Shown here one piece after another: positions 17,235-26,428 of a stretch of DNA of 64,000 nucleotides (within the stretch, counting starts at the first letter, position 1; each line of letters starts with the position of its first letter). Position numbers and translations under genes: made by a program. Source of the stretch: Cellulomonas uda (GTDB lineage: Bacteria; Actinomycetota; Actinomycetes; Actinomycetales; Cellulomonadaceae); assembly GCF_006538705.1 (NCBI RefSeq), contig NZ_BJLP01000018.1, positions 1 through 64,000 on the forward strand, given 5' to 3'. Under the pieces are notes generated by a model. That model saw nothing but the letters and a program-made list of their open reading frames with translations, made no database searches and was not told where the DNA came from.

Positions 17235-20200
17235 ATGACGCTGCTGGACGACCTGCAGGCGCTCGACCTGTCCGCCGTGGTCGGCGGGAAGCTCGACATC
17301 GCCGCGGCGCTCGACGTGTCCGATCTCCAGGCGCTGCTCGGCGACGGCGCGGTCGCGACCGTGCTCGGCGACCTGGGCACCGCGGTGAGCACCGCCGTGG
17401 CGGCCGTCGAGGACCCGTCCACGCTCGTCGAGCCGCTCGCCGCCGCGCTGCTCGAGCTGCTCGACTCGATCGGCGCGGACCTGCCGCTCGCGCAGTACGC
17501 GAGCGCCGTCGCGGACGGCGCACGCATCGTCGCCGGGCTGGTCGGCGCGCTCTCGGGTGACCCGCTGCGCCTGAGCATGCCCGGCACCGGCGACGCGGGC
17601 GACGCGTTGGCACGCGTCGCCGACGGGTTCGGCGACCAGGCGAGCGCCGTCGCGGGCGGTGCGGAGCAGCTCCGGTCGCTCGTGCAGCTGGTGGACCGCG
17701 GGCTGCCGCGCGACCCCGCCGCGCTCGTCGGCGTCGCCATGCAGATCCTGCTCCCGTTCGGCACGGCGGCGGTCGACCCCGTTCGGGGCTGGGCGCGCAC
17801 CGTGGACGCGCAGCTCGACCGGGTGCGCATCGACCCGCGGCTCGGCGAGGGTCTCGTCGTCGCCCTGGGCCGCCTCCGGGCGGCGGCGGACGCGGGTGAC
17901 GTCGCCGCGGTGCGCACGGCGCTCGCGACGCTCGCCGAGGTCCGCGCCGCGACGGTCACCCAGCTCGCCGCGGCGCTGCGCACGGTCGCCGGCGTGCTGT
18001 CCGCGACGCGCGTCGGCGACCTCGCCGCTCCCGTGCGGGCCCTGCGCGGCGCGCTGCACACGGTCGAGAAGGGCGCGCTCGACCAGCTCGACGAGTGGCG
18101 CGGGATGCTCGCCGACGCGCGCGGGTTCGTCGACGGCATCGACCCGCAGGCCGCCCTCGACGCGGCGCGCGACCTGCTCGACGACGTCGAGCGCGCGGCG
18201 CGCGAGACCGTGCTCGGCGTGGTCGACCAGTCGGTCGAGGTGATCAAGGGCTGGGTGCGCGACCTGCTGCGCGAGCTGCCGCTGCGTCCGCTGCGCCAGG
18301 AGCTGTCGGAGGCGATCGCCCGGCTCGCGCGGGTGATCGACGACGCGGACCTCGACGCACCCGTCGCGGTCGTGCGGGACACCCTCACGCAGGTCGCGCA
18401 GACGCTCGCGGAGGCGGACCCCGCGGCGCTCGTCGCGTCCGCCGTCGAGCGGCTCGAGGGCGTCGTGCGGGACCTCGTGGACGCGGTGCGCGACGCGCTG
18501 GGCGGGATCGCCGAGGGTGTCGAGGCCGTCGCGGACGAGGCGAGCGAGGTGCTCGGGCGTGCGGTCGACGGGCTGCGCGCGTTCTCCGAGGCGGCGCACG
18601 CGATCGCCGACGCGGTGGGCGGCACGCAGATCGCCGACACGGCGGCCGCGATCGCCGCCGAGCTGCGAGAGCTGCGCGAGGAGGTCGGCGAGGTGGTCTC
18701 GTCCGTCGAGCTGCCCGAGCCGTTGCGCGCGGGCGTCGACCAGCTCGTCGGGCTGCTCGACTCGATCGACCTCGACGAGGCCGTGCGCCGCCCGCTCGAG
18801 GACGCCGCGTCCCGGCTCACCGTCCCGCCGGCTGTCGGCCAGACCGTGCGCGACGGTCTGCAGGCCGTGAGCGACGCGATCTCCTCGCTCGTCCCCGCCG
18901 ACCTGACGGCCGAGCTCGACGCGCTGCTCGCGGACGCGTTCGACCAGCTGCGGTCGATCGACGTCTCGTCGCTCACCTCGGGCGTCACGCAGCTCCTCGA
19001 CGACGCGGCCGGTGCCGTCGAGGGCGTCCACCTGACCGAGCTCGTCGCGCCCGCGAGCGACGTGTTCGCCCAGGTCCTCGGCGCGGTCGACCGCGTCCAC
19101 CCGCGCACGCTGCTCAGCCCGGCGATCGACCTGTACCGCCAGCTCACCGGCGCGATCCCGGTGCCCGCACCGGACGCGATCGGTGCGCGCGTCGGCTCGG
19201 TCACCGCGCAGGCCGGGGAGGCCGCGGCGCGAGCGGTCGTCGAGCCCACGCTGAGCGCGGTGGGCGCGGGCGGCTCGGCACCCACCACGGACCGGCCCCA
19301 GCCGACTCCCCCACCGGACCTGCGGCTCGGCGACGTCGTGCGGCTCGTCGGCTACCTGCCCGCGCGCCTGCGCGAGGCGCTCGAGGACCTGGGTACCGGT
19401 CCGGTCGGCGAGGTGCTCGCGACGATCGACGACACGCTCACGGGCACCGCCGCCGCGCTGCGTGCGACGCGTGACCGGCTGCTCGGGCTGCAGGCGCAGG
19501 TCGAGGCCGGTCTCGCCGCGGCGCTCGCGCCCGTCGGCGCCGCGCAGCTCGACGCGCAGCTCGCGCTGCGCGGGTCGGCCGCGCTGAGCGCGGGCGGGCT
19601 CGACGTCGCGGTGTCCGTCGAGCTCGTCGGCGGCGTCTCGCCCGGTGCGCTGCTGCGCGCCGTGGACGGTGAGCGCGCGATCGTCCTCGACGGCACGCGC
19701 GGGCTCGCCGGCGCGCTCGTCGGACCCGTGGCCGACGACCTCGAGAGCGTGGCCGCGCTGCTCGAGGCCGCGCTCCCGGCGGGCGTGCTCGCGGACGCCG
19801 ACGGCCTGCTCGCGGCACTCGACCCGGAACCGCTCGCCGCCGAGCTCGACGCGCTGTTCGCCTCGATCGTCGCGGCGGTCCCCGGGTTCCTCACGGTGGC
19901 CGGGTCCGCCGTGACGGAGCTGGCCGACCGCGTGCGCGCGCTCGTCGAGGAGTTCAACCCCGGCTCGCTCGCGCAGCGGTACCTCGCGGTCGTCGAGGTG
20001 CTGCGCGACGAGCTCGCGCTGCTCGACCCCGCGCGGCTGGCCGACGAGCTCGGTGAGGTGCACGCGGTCGTGCGCGCGACGATCGCGGCGTACGACCCCG
20101 CGGTGCTCGCCGCGCAGCTCGACGCGCTGCTCGGCCAGGTGGCGGGTGCGATCCGTGGGCTCGACCCGGCGCACCTGATGCCGGACCTGTCGGGCGTCGA

Positions 20201-20468
20201 GGCGCAGATTGCACGCATCGCGCAGGTGCTGCCGCTGGAGGCCCTGGACGGCGTGGGCACCCAGCTCGAGGCCGTCGGCGACCAGCTGCGCGCGCTCGAC
20301 GTCGAGGGGATGCTCGCGATCGTCGACGCGATCCCGCCGCAGGTCGCGGACGGTGTCTCGACGCTCGTCGAGGCGATCCGTGACGAGCTCGTCGCGCTGC
20401 TCGAGTCCATCCGGTACGCGGGCGCCTCGGCGTCGGCGTCCGTGTCCGTGTCCGCCTCCGTGGGGTGA
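17235..20468 (+). CDS. Giant helical protein, tape-measure candidate
   Basis: A 1077-residue protein, almost wholly alpha-helical, Ala/Leu/Asp/Val-rich, with heptad-like spacing throughout. A Pro-rich break near residue 690 (DRPQPTPPPDLRLGDVVRLV) splits it into halves, and it ends in a Ser/Ala/Val low-complexity tail. No obvious membrane span or catalytic motif. A long helical protein of this type is what a tape measure looks like, though tape-measure genes usually lie upstream of the hub, whereas Afp14-type genes follow the fibres. The start has a GAGGAGG site 5 bases upstream. The GTG of the next gene overlaps its stop. Confidence 0.45.
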   Translation: MTLLDDLQALDLSAVVGGKLDIAAALDVSDLQALLGDGAVATVLGDLGTAVSTAVAAVEDPSTLVEPLAAALLELLDSIGADLPLAQYASAVADGARIVAGLVGALSGDPLRLSMPGTGDAGDALARVADGFGDQASAVAGGAEQLRSLVQLVDRGLPRDPAALVGVAMQILLPFGTAAVDPVRGWARTVDAQLDRVRIDPRLGEGLVVALGRLRAAADAGDVAAVRTALATLAEVRAATVTQLAAALRTVAGVLSATRVGDLAAPVRALRGALHTVEKGALDQLDEWRGMLADARGFVDGIDPQAALDAARDLLDDVERAARETVLGVVDQSVEVIKGWVRDLLRELPLRPLRQELSEAIARLARVIDDADLDAPVAVVRDTLTQVAQTLAEADPAALVASAVERLEGVVRDLVDAVRDALGGIAEGVEAVADEASEVLGRAVDGLRAFSEAAHAIADAVGGTQIADTAAAIAAELRELREEVGEVVSSVELPEPLRAGVDQLVGLLDSIDLDEAVRRPLEDAASRLTVPPAVGQTVRDGLQAVSDAISSLVPADLTAELDALLADAFDQLRSIDVSSLTSGVTQLLDDAAGAVEGVHLTELVAPASDVFAQVLGAVDRVHPRTLLSPAIDLYRQLTGAIPVPAPDAIGARVGSVTAQAGEAAARAVVEPTLSAVGAGGSAPTTDRPQPTPPPDLRLGDVVRLVGYLPARLREALEDLGTGPVGEVLATIDDTLTGTAAALRATRDRLLGLQAQVEAGLAAALAPVGAAQLDAQLALRGSAALSAGGLDVAVSVELVGGVSPGALLRAVDGERAIVLDGTRGLAGALVGPVADDLESVAALLEAALPAGVLADADGLLAALDPEPLAAELDALFASIVAAVPGFLTVAGSAVTELADRVRALVEEFNPGSLAQRYLAVVEVLRDELALLDPARLADELGEVHAVVRATIAAYDPAVLAAQLDALLGQVAGAIRGLDPAHLMPDLSGVEAQIARIAQVLPLEALDGVGTQLEAVGDQLRALDVEGMLAIVDAIPPQVADGVSTLVEAIRDELVALLESIRYAGASASASVSVSASVG

Positions 20469-23400
20469 CGACGATGACGACGACGACCGACCGGCCCGCG
20501 CACGTCGCGGGCGTCACCGACCGGGTGGACCTGGGCGACGCGGGCGTGCTCGAGGTCGAGCGCGACGCGGAGTCCGGCGTGCTCGTCGCGCTGCGCGGCG
20601 GTGGCCGCGACTACCTCACGGTCGGCCACGACGGCACGCGCGTCTGGCACGGGGTCTGCACGACGAGCGAGCGCGTCGCCGAGGGCACGCTGGACCGCCG
20701 GGTGCGGCCCGTGACGGGCGCGGTGTGGACCGAGCACTACCGCTGGTCGGGCGACCACCTGGTGCTCGTCGACGGCGTCGAGGTACGCCGCGACGCGAGC
20801 GGCCGCGTCGTCGCGTGCCTGCCCGGCGGCCCGGACCCGGCACCGGCCGGGCACCGCTGGCTCTACACGCACGACGAGCGCGGGCTCGTCGAGGTGCGCG
20901 GCCCCGGCCGCGAGCGCCGCGTCGTCCTCGGGCCGGACGGTCGTGCGCGCGAGGTGCACGACGAGTCCGGGGCCACGGTGCTCGCGCACGACGCGCGCGG
21001 CCACCGGCTCCTGGCGGCGCGGCCGGCGGGCGACACGGTGGACGACGAGGGCCGCACCTGGGTCACGCGTGCGCCCGACGGACGCGTGCGCTGCGTGTTC
21101 CTGTGGGACGGCATGCGCTGCCTCGCACGGGTGGACGGCCCGCTCGGCAGCCCGCTGGCCGCGGTCCTGAGCCTGGACCCGTCGGGCACCCCGGTGCGCG
21201 TCGTGACGGCCGACGGTGCGCGGCGGCTGCCGCGTGACGCGTACGGCGAGGGGCTGCTCGACGTGCCCGACGTGCCGGGGCTGTTCGGGGGGCGCGTGCA
21301 CGCCGGCGTCGTGCACCTCCCGCTGCGGCGGCTGGACCCGCGCACGGGCGCGTTCTGCGAGCCGGACCCGTGGCACGGCGGCGACGACGACCCGCGCCGG
21401 CCCGCCGGGTACACCGGCCCCGTGCCGGTCGAGAAGGAGCCGCGCTCGGCGTTCGAGGTGTGCCGCGGCGACCCGGTGGGTCGCTCCGACCCGACGGGCG
21501 GGGTCTCGGCGGGTCTCGTGCTGTCGACGCTGACGTGGTCGTTCCAGAACAACATCATGACGTTCTTCGGGATCGACTGGTGGTTCAACCTGTTCCTCAG
21601 CCTGCTCGCGGCACCGTTCGCGGGCGACAGGTACGACTTCTTCTCCTCGACCGGGCTGTCGTCGACCGACCGGCTGGGGTCGTTCGGCGTGCGCCGCGAC
21701 GGGTTCATGAACGTCATCACGGGTGGCCGCGCGTTCACCACGCAGCACATCGTGTGGTCCCCGGACAGCGAGTTCGCGCTCCTGCAGCGCGGCGAGGTGG
21801 TCGACCCGCGCGGCGCGTACGAGCCCACGCACTACGGCACGGTCCTGTCGCTCGCGCCGACGGGGGCGCCGACGTCGTTCCTGGCGTGCGGCCCGACGAC
21901 GATGCCCGGGCTCCCGGGCAACCTGACCTCCTGGTCCCGCCACGGCGGGCTGGGCGTGCCGGCCGCACCCGGCACGCTCACGCCGTGGTTCCCGTCCGGC
22001 GGGCTGCACCTGGACACGCCCCGCATGGACACGCGGCACGACGTCGACGCGACGCTCACCGAGCTGCGACCGGGCCCGGTGGGGGTCGGCGACTTCGAGC
22101 AGCGGTCGGTGCTCACGTCGAGTGCCGCCACGGGGCTCGCGGCAGGGGCGCTCGTGCTGGTCGACGACGGCACCGCGCTCGCGATCGCGACCGTGGTGGG
22201 CGTCGTCCCGGTGCCCGGTGGCGAGCGCGTGCAGCTCGCCGAGGAGCTCACGCTCACCGGCCCGTCGCTGCGCGTGACGCCGCTGGAGGCCGCGCCCGCG
22301 TCGTCGGAGTCCCGTCCCGCGGGAGCGCCCGCGGCGTCCCTCGACGCGCGCGGCACGACGACGACGTACGCGCCGGGCGACCTGGTGCGCGTCCGGGCCG
22401 CGGGCGGGCAGGTGCTCGTCGCGCGCGTCGCGCACCTGGAGGTGCGGGTGCCGCTCGAACGCGCGCTGCCCGCAGCGCTCGCGGGGCCGATCGCGGTCGC
22501 GACCGGCGTCGTGGGTCCCACCGCGACCGTCACGGCGACCGGCACGACGCTCGACTTCGCTCCCGCCACGCCGCCGGGCCGCGGCACCACGGGGCTGCTC
22601 GTCGGCGGTACGACGACGGGCGCGCGGGTCGAGACGGACCCGACCGGCTCCACCACCACGGTCGACGTGGCGGCACCCGCGGGCACCACCGGCTTCCAGA
22701 CCGTGACCGCGAGCACGGTCCTCGGCACCCGGACCGGCGCGGCCGAGACGGACCCCGCGCTCACGTACACCCCGCTCACGGCGGGCTCGGCACCCGACGG
22801 CTCCGCCGGTCTCGTCGTCCTGCGTGTCGAGTCCGGGGGCACCGCGCACGCCCGCGTGGTGCCCGCTGCGCCGACGCACGACGTCGTCGTCCTCGACCGG
22901 CCGCTCGTCGGCGCCGGGCCGTTCACCGTCGAGCGGTGGCGCACGCGAGGCACCGCGCTCACGTCGTTCACGCTCGCGCAGGTCCTGTCCGTCGTCGTGC
23001 CCTCGCCCGAACGGTTCGAGGGCATGCCCCTGCTGCTCACGCGGGTCGCCGGGGAGCCGCCCACCGTCACCGGCGCGCTCACGGGCGTCGACGTCACGGC
23101 GGGCACGACGACCCTGACGACGCCGACGGCCGCGGCGGGGCTGCGCGCGGGCTTCCCGGTCCGCGTCGGCACCGAGCACACCGCGGTGCGCGACCTGCGG
23201 TGCGACGTGACGTTCACGCCCGCGGTCGACCTCGGTGCGGGCGACCTGCGCCTCGTGCGGCTCGAGCCGACGGGCTTCGCGTACGACGCGGTCGTCGCCG
23301 CCGCGGACGCGCTCGACCTGCGTGCGACGGTGACGGTCGCCGGGACGCCGGTCGACGCGCCGTTCCCGCGGCTGCGCCCCGGCGACCTGGTCGAGGTCAC

Positions 23401-26400
23401 GTCCGGCGGCGCGACGACGTGGCACCGGGTCACCGCCGAGGCCGCCGGGCGCGTCACGGTGACGGTCGCGACGACCGCGCTGACCCCCGGCGCGGCCGCG
23501 ACCGTGCGCCAGGCCGCCGTCGGCGACCCGGACACCGGGTGCCCCTCCCTCGGGATCAGGGGCACGCGCACGGGAAGCGGCGCGACGACGACGGCGACGT
23601 TCTCGCTGTGGCGGTCCGACGACCTCCCCGCGGGGACCGCGGCGCTCGGCATCGTCGACGGCGACGTCACGCACCCCGTGCAGCAGAACGGCGGCGCGCT
23701 CGTGCGGTCCGTGACGTTCTCGACGACGTTCACCGCGTCGGCGGTCGACGTGGAGGTGTTCACGCACGTGACGACGGCGGTCCTGGCGTCCGTGACGCGC
23801 GACGGGGGCGTGCTGCTCGCCGAGACGCCGCCGGGTGCCGGCACCATCACGACCGCGCCCGGCCAGTCGGTCGTCGCGGTGGCGCTCGAGGCGGTGGGCG
23901 ACGCCCGCACCGTCACGCTCGGCCCCGGGACGCTGCTCGTCCCCGAGGAGGAGACCACCGAGATCGACCGCGGCCAGTCCCTGTCGAACCACGAGCTCAC
24001 GCACACCGTCCAGTACGCGCGGTGGGGGCCCCTGTGGTTCTGCGCGTTCCCGATGATCGCCCTCGAGCTGCCGGCGATCCTCACGTCCGACACCGAGCTG
24101 CCGGAGTTCTCCGCGTTCCTCGACGCGAGCGTCGCGGCGGGCGCGGACGCGCTGTGGGACGTCACGATCCCGCAGCGCGGCGGGGTGTCCCTCGCGGAGG
24201 GCGACACGCTCCAGGTGGTGCAGGGCGCACGGATCGTCGAGGCCGAGGTCCGCTCGTCGTCGGGCGACGTGGTGCGCGTGCGCGTCTCGTCGGGCACGGT
24301 GCCGACCGGCCGCGTCGCGGTCCGCAAGAAGCAGAGCGCCGCGGGGTGGGACGTGTCGATCGCGATCCTCGACCTCATGACGCACGGCGGTCTGGTGAAC
24401 CTGCTCGCCGGGTCCACGTGGGGCGGGATCTTCTGGCTCGTCGGCAAGGCGTTCTACGGGCTCGGACGCGCGATCGGGGGCACCGGGGACCTGTACGCGG
24501 GGACCGTGACGGTCGGGGGCACGACGATCACGCTCGCCCGGGCCGGCGACGCCGAGAAGATCCCGGTGACCGGGCGCGTCACCGTCCGGCAGGGCGAGGA
24601 CACCGTCATCCGCTCCGCGACCCGCGCCGGGCAGACGCTCTCGCTCGGCGAGCCGGTCACGTTCACGGGCGACGTGCGCGTGGCCGCGTACGACTCGCAC
24701 GAGCCCGGCAGCGCGTTCGACTGGTACGACTACCGCGCGGGGACGGTCGACGCCGCGAACCACTTCGCGGTGGACCTGGGCGCGGGTCACGGCCTCGAGC
24801 CCGAGGACCGGGTCGTCGTGCGGTACCGGTCGGGACGCCCGTTCCGCACCGACGTCCTCGCGGTGGCGGGCGGGCGCGTCGAGCTCGCGACCCGGGTCCC
24901 CGTCACCGGCGACGAGCTGTCGGTGCGCATCGCGCGCGTCGGCGCGAGCGACCCGCTCGGCAACGCCGACTCCGCGGCGATGGTCGAGATGGGCATGGGG
25001 TGGATGAAGTGGCTCTTCGACCCGTACGGGCAGGTCGAGCCCGCGGTCGCACCGGGCGACTGGACGCGCTGGCTGCTGCGCGTGATGCGCTGGCTGCTCG
25101 GCACGCAGAACTTCTCGCTGCTGCCGTTCGGGTACGTGTGGTGGGGGCGGCTGTTCGGCCTCCAGAAGGAGCACGAGGCACCGATCGAGCAGGAGGCGTC
25201 GAGCGAGTCCGGTGACGTGTACTCGCCGCTCGCCCGGCTCACCGGCGAGGTCGAGCGCGGCGGCGCGATCGCGGACCGGCGCGCGACCGTGGGCGACGTC
25301 ATGCGGTACCGCTTCACGCCCGGGGACCGCTCGCGCACGTTCGTGACGCGCGACCGGCTCGACACGCCCGGCGTGCACCTGTCGCGGACCCTGCGCGTGA
25401 TGCCCACCCGCTCATCCACGGGCACGTCCGCCGACCCGAACGGCGCGGTCCGCGCCGACGCCGCCACGCCCGACCCCGGCCGGTTCGTCTCCGCGGTCCT
25501 CACGGACCACGAGGGCGACACCGACCCCCGCGCCCTCCCCCTCAACGGCGGCGGGACGCCGGACGCGCTCGGGTACCGAGCGTCCGCGCTCGGCTCGGTC
25601 CCGGTCAGCGCGCGGCTCGAGCGCAACGAGAGCGTCTACGCCGCGTTCACCCGCCCCGGCGACCACCGGGTCACCACCCGCAACGGGATCGCCGGCGCCA
25701 CCGAGGCCGTCGAGGCGCACGCCAAGGACCTGCAGACGCTGTGGTTCGACGTCACGGTCGCGGACGTCACCGTCACCGCCGCAGGCCGCGCGCTGGACGC
25801 GACGGCACCCGGCACGAGCGACCGTCTCGTGCTCGTCCCCACGCAGTCCGTGGACGTCACGACGACGCCCGGGGCGCCCCGCGTCCACCGGGTCACCGCG
25901 CTCGACCCGGCCGGCTCCGTGACCGTGCGCGACGCGCGGCTGACCGCGGTGTCGGCCACCACCGCGCCCGTCCCCGTCGAGGTGAGCCGGCACTACGCCG
26001 CGACCGACGGGCGGTACACCGGCGGGCTCGCGTTCGCGGGCATGCACCTGTCGCGCGACCTCGACGTGCCCGTGCGGACGTTCACCGTCGAGGTCGTCAC
26101 GACCGTGCCCCTGCGCGCCGCCGCACGCGCGGACGCGGCCGAGGTCACCACGCTCGCCCGCGGCACCGAGGCGTTCCTGCTGGTCCCCGCGAACGTGACC
26201 GTGCCGCCAGCCGTCGCGACGATCGGGGGCGCACCGCCGCCCGCCGGCACCCCGGACCCGGTCGCTCGCGCCGACGCACCCGACGCGGCGGCGTTCCTCG
26301 GGCCGACCGGTTCCGCGTGGCGCGTCCTGTTCCCCGCCGCCGCCACCCCCGGCGCCTACGTGCTCACCGTGAGCGTGGGCGACGGGACGACGTCGCACAC

Positions 26401-26428
26401 CCTGACGTGCGCTGTGACCGTCAGCTGA
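20465..26428 (+). CDS. Rhs-like giant protein with HELTH metalloprotease-type motif
   Basis: A 1987-residue protein starting with a GTG that overlaps the previous stop. Residues 60-340 resemble an Rhs/YD-repeat region: repeated strand-turn elements (WLYTHDERGLVEVRG), then LFGGRVHAGVVHLPLRRLDP and the core-ending SDPTGG (DPTG at 342-345). A hydrophobic block follows at about 350-385. The next 1500 residues are mostly beta-rich Thr/Val/Ala repeats. At 1176-1180 stands HELTH, the zinc-protease HExxH signature, within NHELTHTVQYARWGPLWF, then hydrophobic segments (about 1310-1340 and 1510-1560). It is a probable effector or payload of the particle; there is no partner immunity gene. The third zinc ligand cannot be placed. 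Confidence 0.55.
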   Translation: MTTMTTTTDRPAHVAGVTDRVDLGDAGVLEVERDAESGVLVALRGGGRDYLTVGHDGTRVWHGVCTTSERVAEGTLDRRVRPVTGAVWTEHYRWSGDHLVLVDGVEVRRDASGRVVACLPGGPDPAPAGHRWLYTHDERGLVEVRGPGRERRVVLGPDGRAREVHDESGATVLAHDARGHRLLAARPAGDTVDDEGRTWVTRAPDGRVRCVFLWDGMRCLARVDGPLGSPLAAVLSLDPSGTPVRVVTADGARRLPRDAYGEGLLDVPDVPGLFGGRVHAGVVHLPLRRLDPRTGAFCEPDPWHGGDDDPRRPAGYTGPVPVEKEPRSAFEVCRGDPVGRSDPTGGVSAGLVLSTLTWSFQNNIMTFFGIDWWFNLFLSLLAAPFAGDRYDFFSSTGLSSTDRLGSFGVRRDGFMNVITGGRAFTTQHIVWSPDSEFALLQRGEVVDPRGAYEPTHYGTVLSLAPTGAPTSFLACGPTTMPGLPGNLTSWSRHGGLGVPAAPGTLTPWFPSGGLHLDTPRMDTRHDVDATLTELRPGPVGVGDFEQRSVLTSSAATGLAAGALVLVDDGTALAIATVVGVVPVPGGERVQLAEELTLTGPSLRVTPLEAAPASSESRPAGAPAASLDARGTTTTYAPGDLVRVRAAGGQVLVARVAHLEVRVPLERALPAALAGPIAVATGVVGPTATVTATGTTLDFAPATPPGRGTTGLLVGGTTTGARVETDPTGSTTTVDVAAPAGTTGFQTVTASTVLGTRTGAAETDPALTYTPLTAGSAPDGSAGLVVLRVESGGTAHARVVPAAPTHDVVVLDRPLVGAGPFTVERWRTRGTALTSFTLAQVLSVVVPSPERFEGMPLLLTRVAGEPPTVTGALTGVDVTAGTTTLTTPTAAAGLRAGFPVRVGTEHTAVRDLRCDVTFTPAVDLGAGDLRLVRLEPTGFAYDAVVAAADALDLRATVTVAGTPVDAPFPRLRPGDLVEVTSGGATTWHRVTAEAAGRVTVTVATTALTPGAAATVRQAAVGDPDTGCPSLGIRGTRTGSGATTTATFSLWRSDDLPAGTAALGIVDGDVTHPVQQNGGALVRSVTFSTTFTASAVDVEVFTHVTTAVLASVTRDGGVLLAETPPGAGTITTAPGQSVVAVALEAVGDARTVTLGPGTLLVPEEETTEIDRGQSLSNHELTHTVQYARWGPLWFCAFPMIALELPAILTSDTELPEFSAFLDASVAAGADALWDVTIPQRGGVSLAEGDTLQVVQGARIVEAEVRSSSGDVVRVRVSSGTVPTGRVAVRKKQSAAGWDVSIAILDLMTHGGLVNLLAGSTWGGIFWLVGKAFYGLGRAIGGTGDLYAGTVTVGGTTITLARAGDAEKIPVTGRVTVRQGEDTVIRSATRAGQTLSLGEPVTFTGDVRVAAYDSHEPGSAFDWYDYRAGTVDAANHFAVDLGAGHGLEPEDRVVVRYRSGRPFRTDVLAVAGGRVELATRVPVTGDELSVRIARVGASDPLGNADSAAMVEMGMGWMKWLFDPYGQVEPAVAPGDWTRWLLRVMRWLLGTQNFSLLPFGYVWWGRLFGLQKEHEAPIEQEASSESGDVYSPLARLTGEVERGGAIADRRATVGDVMRYRFTPGDRSRTFVTRDRLDTPGVHLSRTLRVMPTRSSTGTSADPNGAVRADAATPDPGRFVSAVLTDHEGDTDPRALPLNGGGTPDALGYRASALGSVPVSARLERNESVYAAFTRPGDHRVTTRNGIAGATEAVEAHAKDLQTLWFDVTVADVTVTAAGRALDATAPGTSDRLVLVPTQSVDVTTTPGAPRVHRVTALDPAGSVTVRDARLTAVSATTAPVPVEVSRHYAATDGRYTGGLAFAGMHLSRDLDVPVRTFTVEVVTTVPLRAAARADAAEVTTLARGTEAFLLVPANVTVPPAVATIGGAPPPAGTPDPVARADAPDAAAFLGPTGSAWRVLFPAAATPGAYVLTVSVGDGTTSHTLTCAVTVS

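Noticed and set aside
17211-17237. 8-codon frame before the tape-measure candidate (ATG at 17211)
   Set aside because: It only spans the ribosome binding site of the next gene and is too short to support.
19352-25378. Very long open frame on the minus strand (about 2000 codons) opposite the tape-measure and payload genes
   Set aside because: High GC content leaves many frames open. This one is Arg/His/Gly-rich without protein-like pattern, while the + strand frames have coupled starts and recognisable domains.
1924-26428. Interpretation as a prophage
   Set aside because: No terminase, portal, capsid, integrase, repressor, holin or endolysin is visible, and the flanks are ordinary chromosomal genes without attachment-site duplications that I could see.
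20465-26428. Interpretation as a kin-killing polymorphic Rhs toxin
   Set aside because: No variable C-terminal tip and no small immunity gene downstream; the next gene is a convergent SARP regulator.
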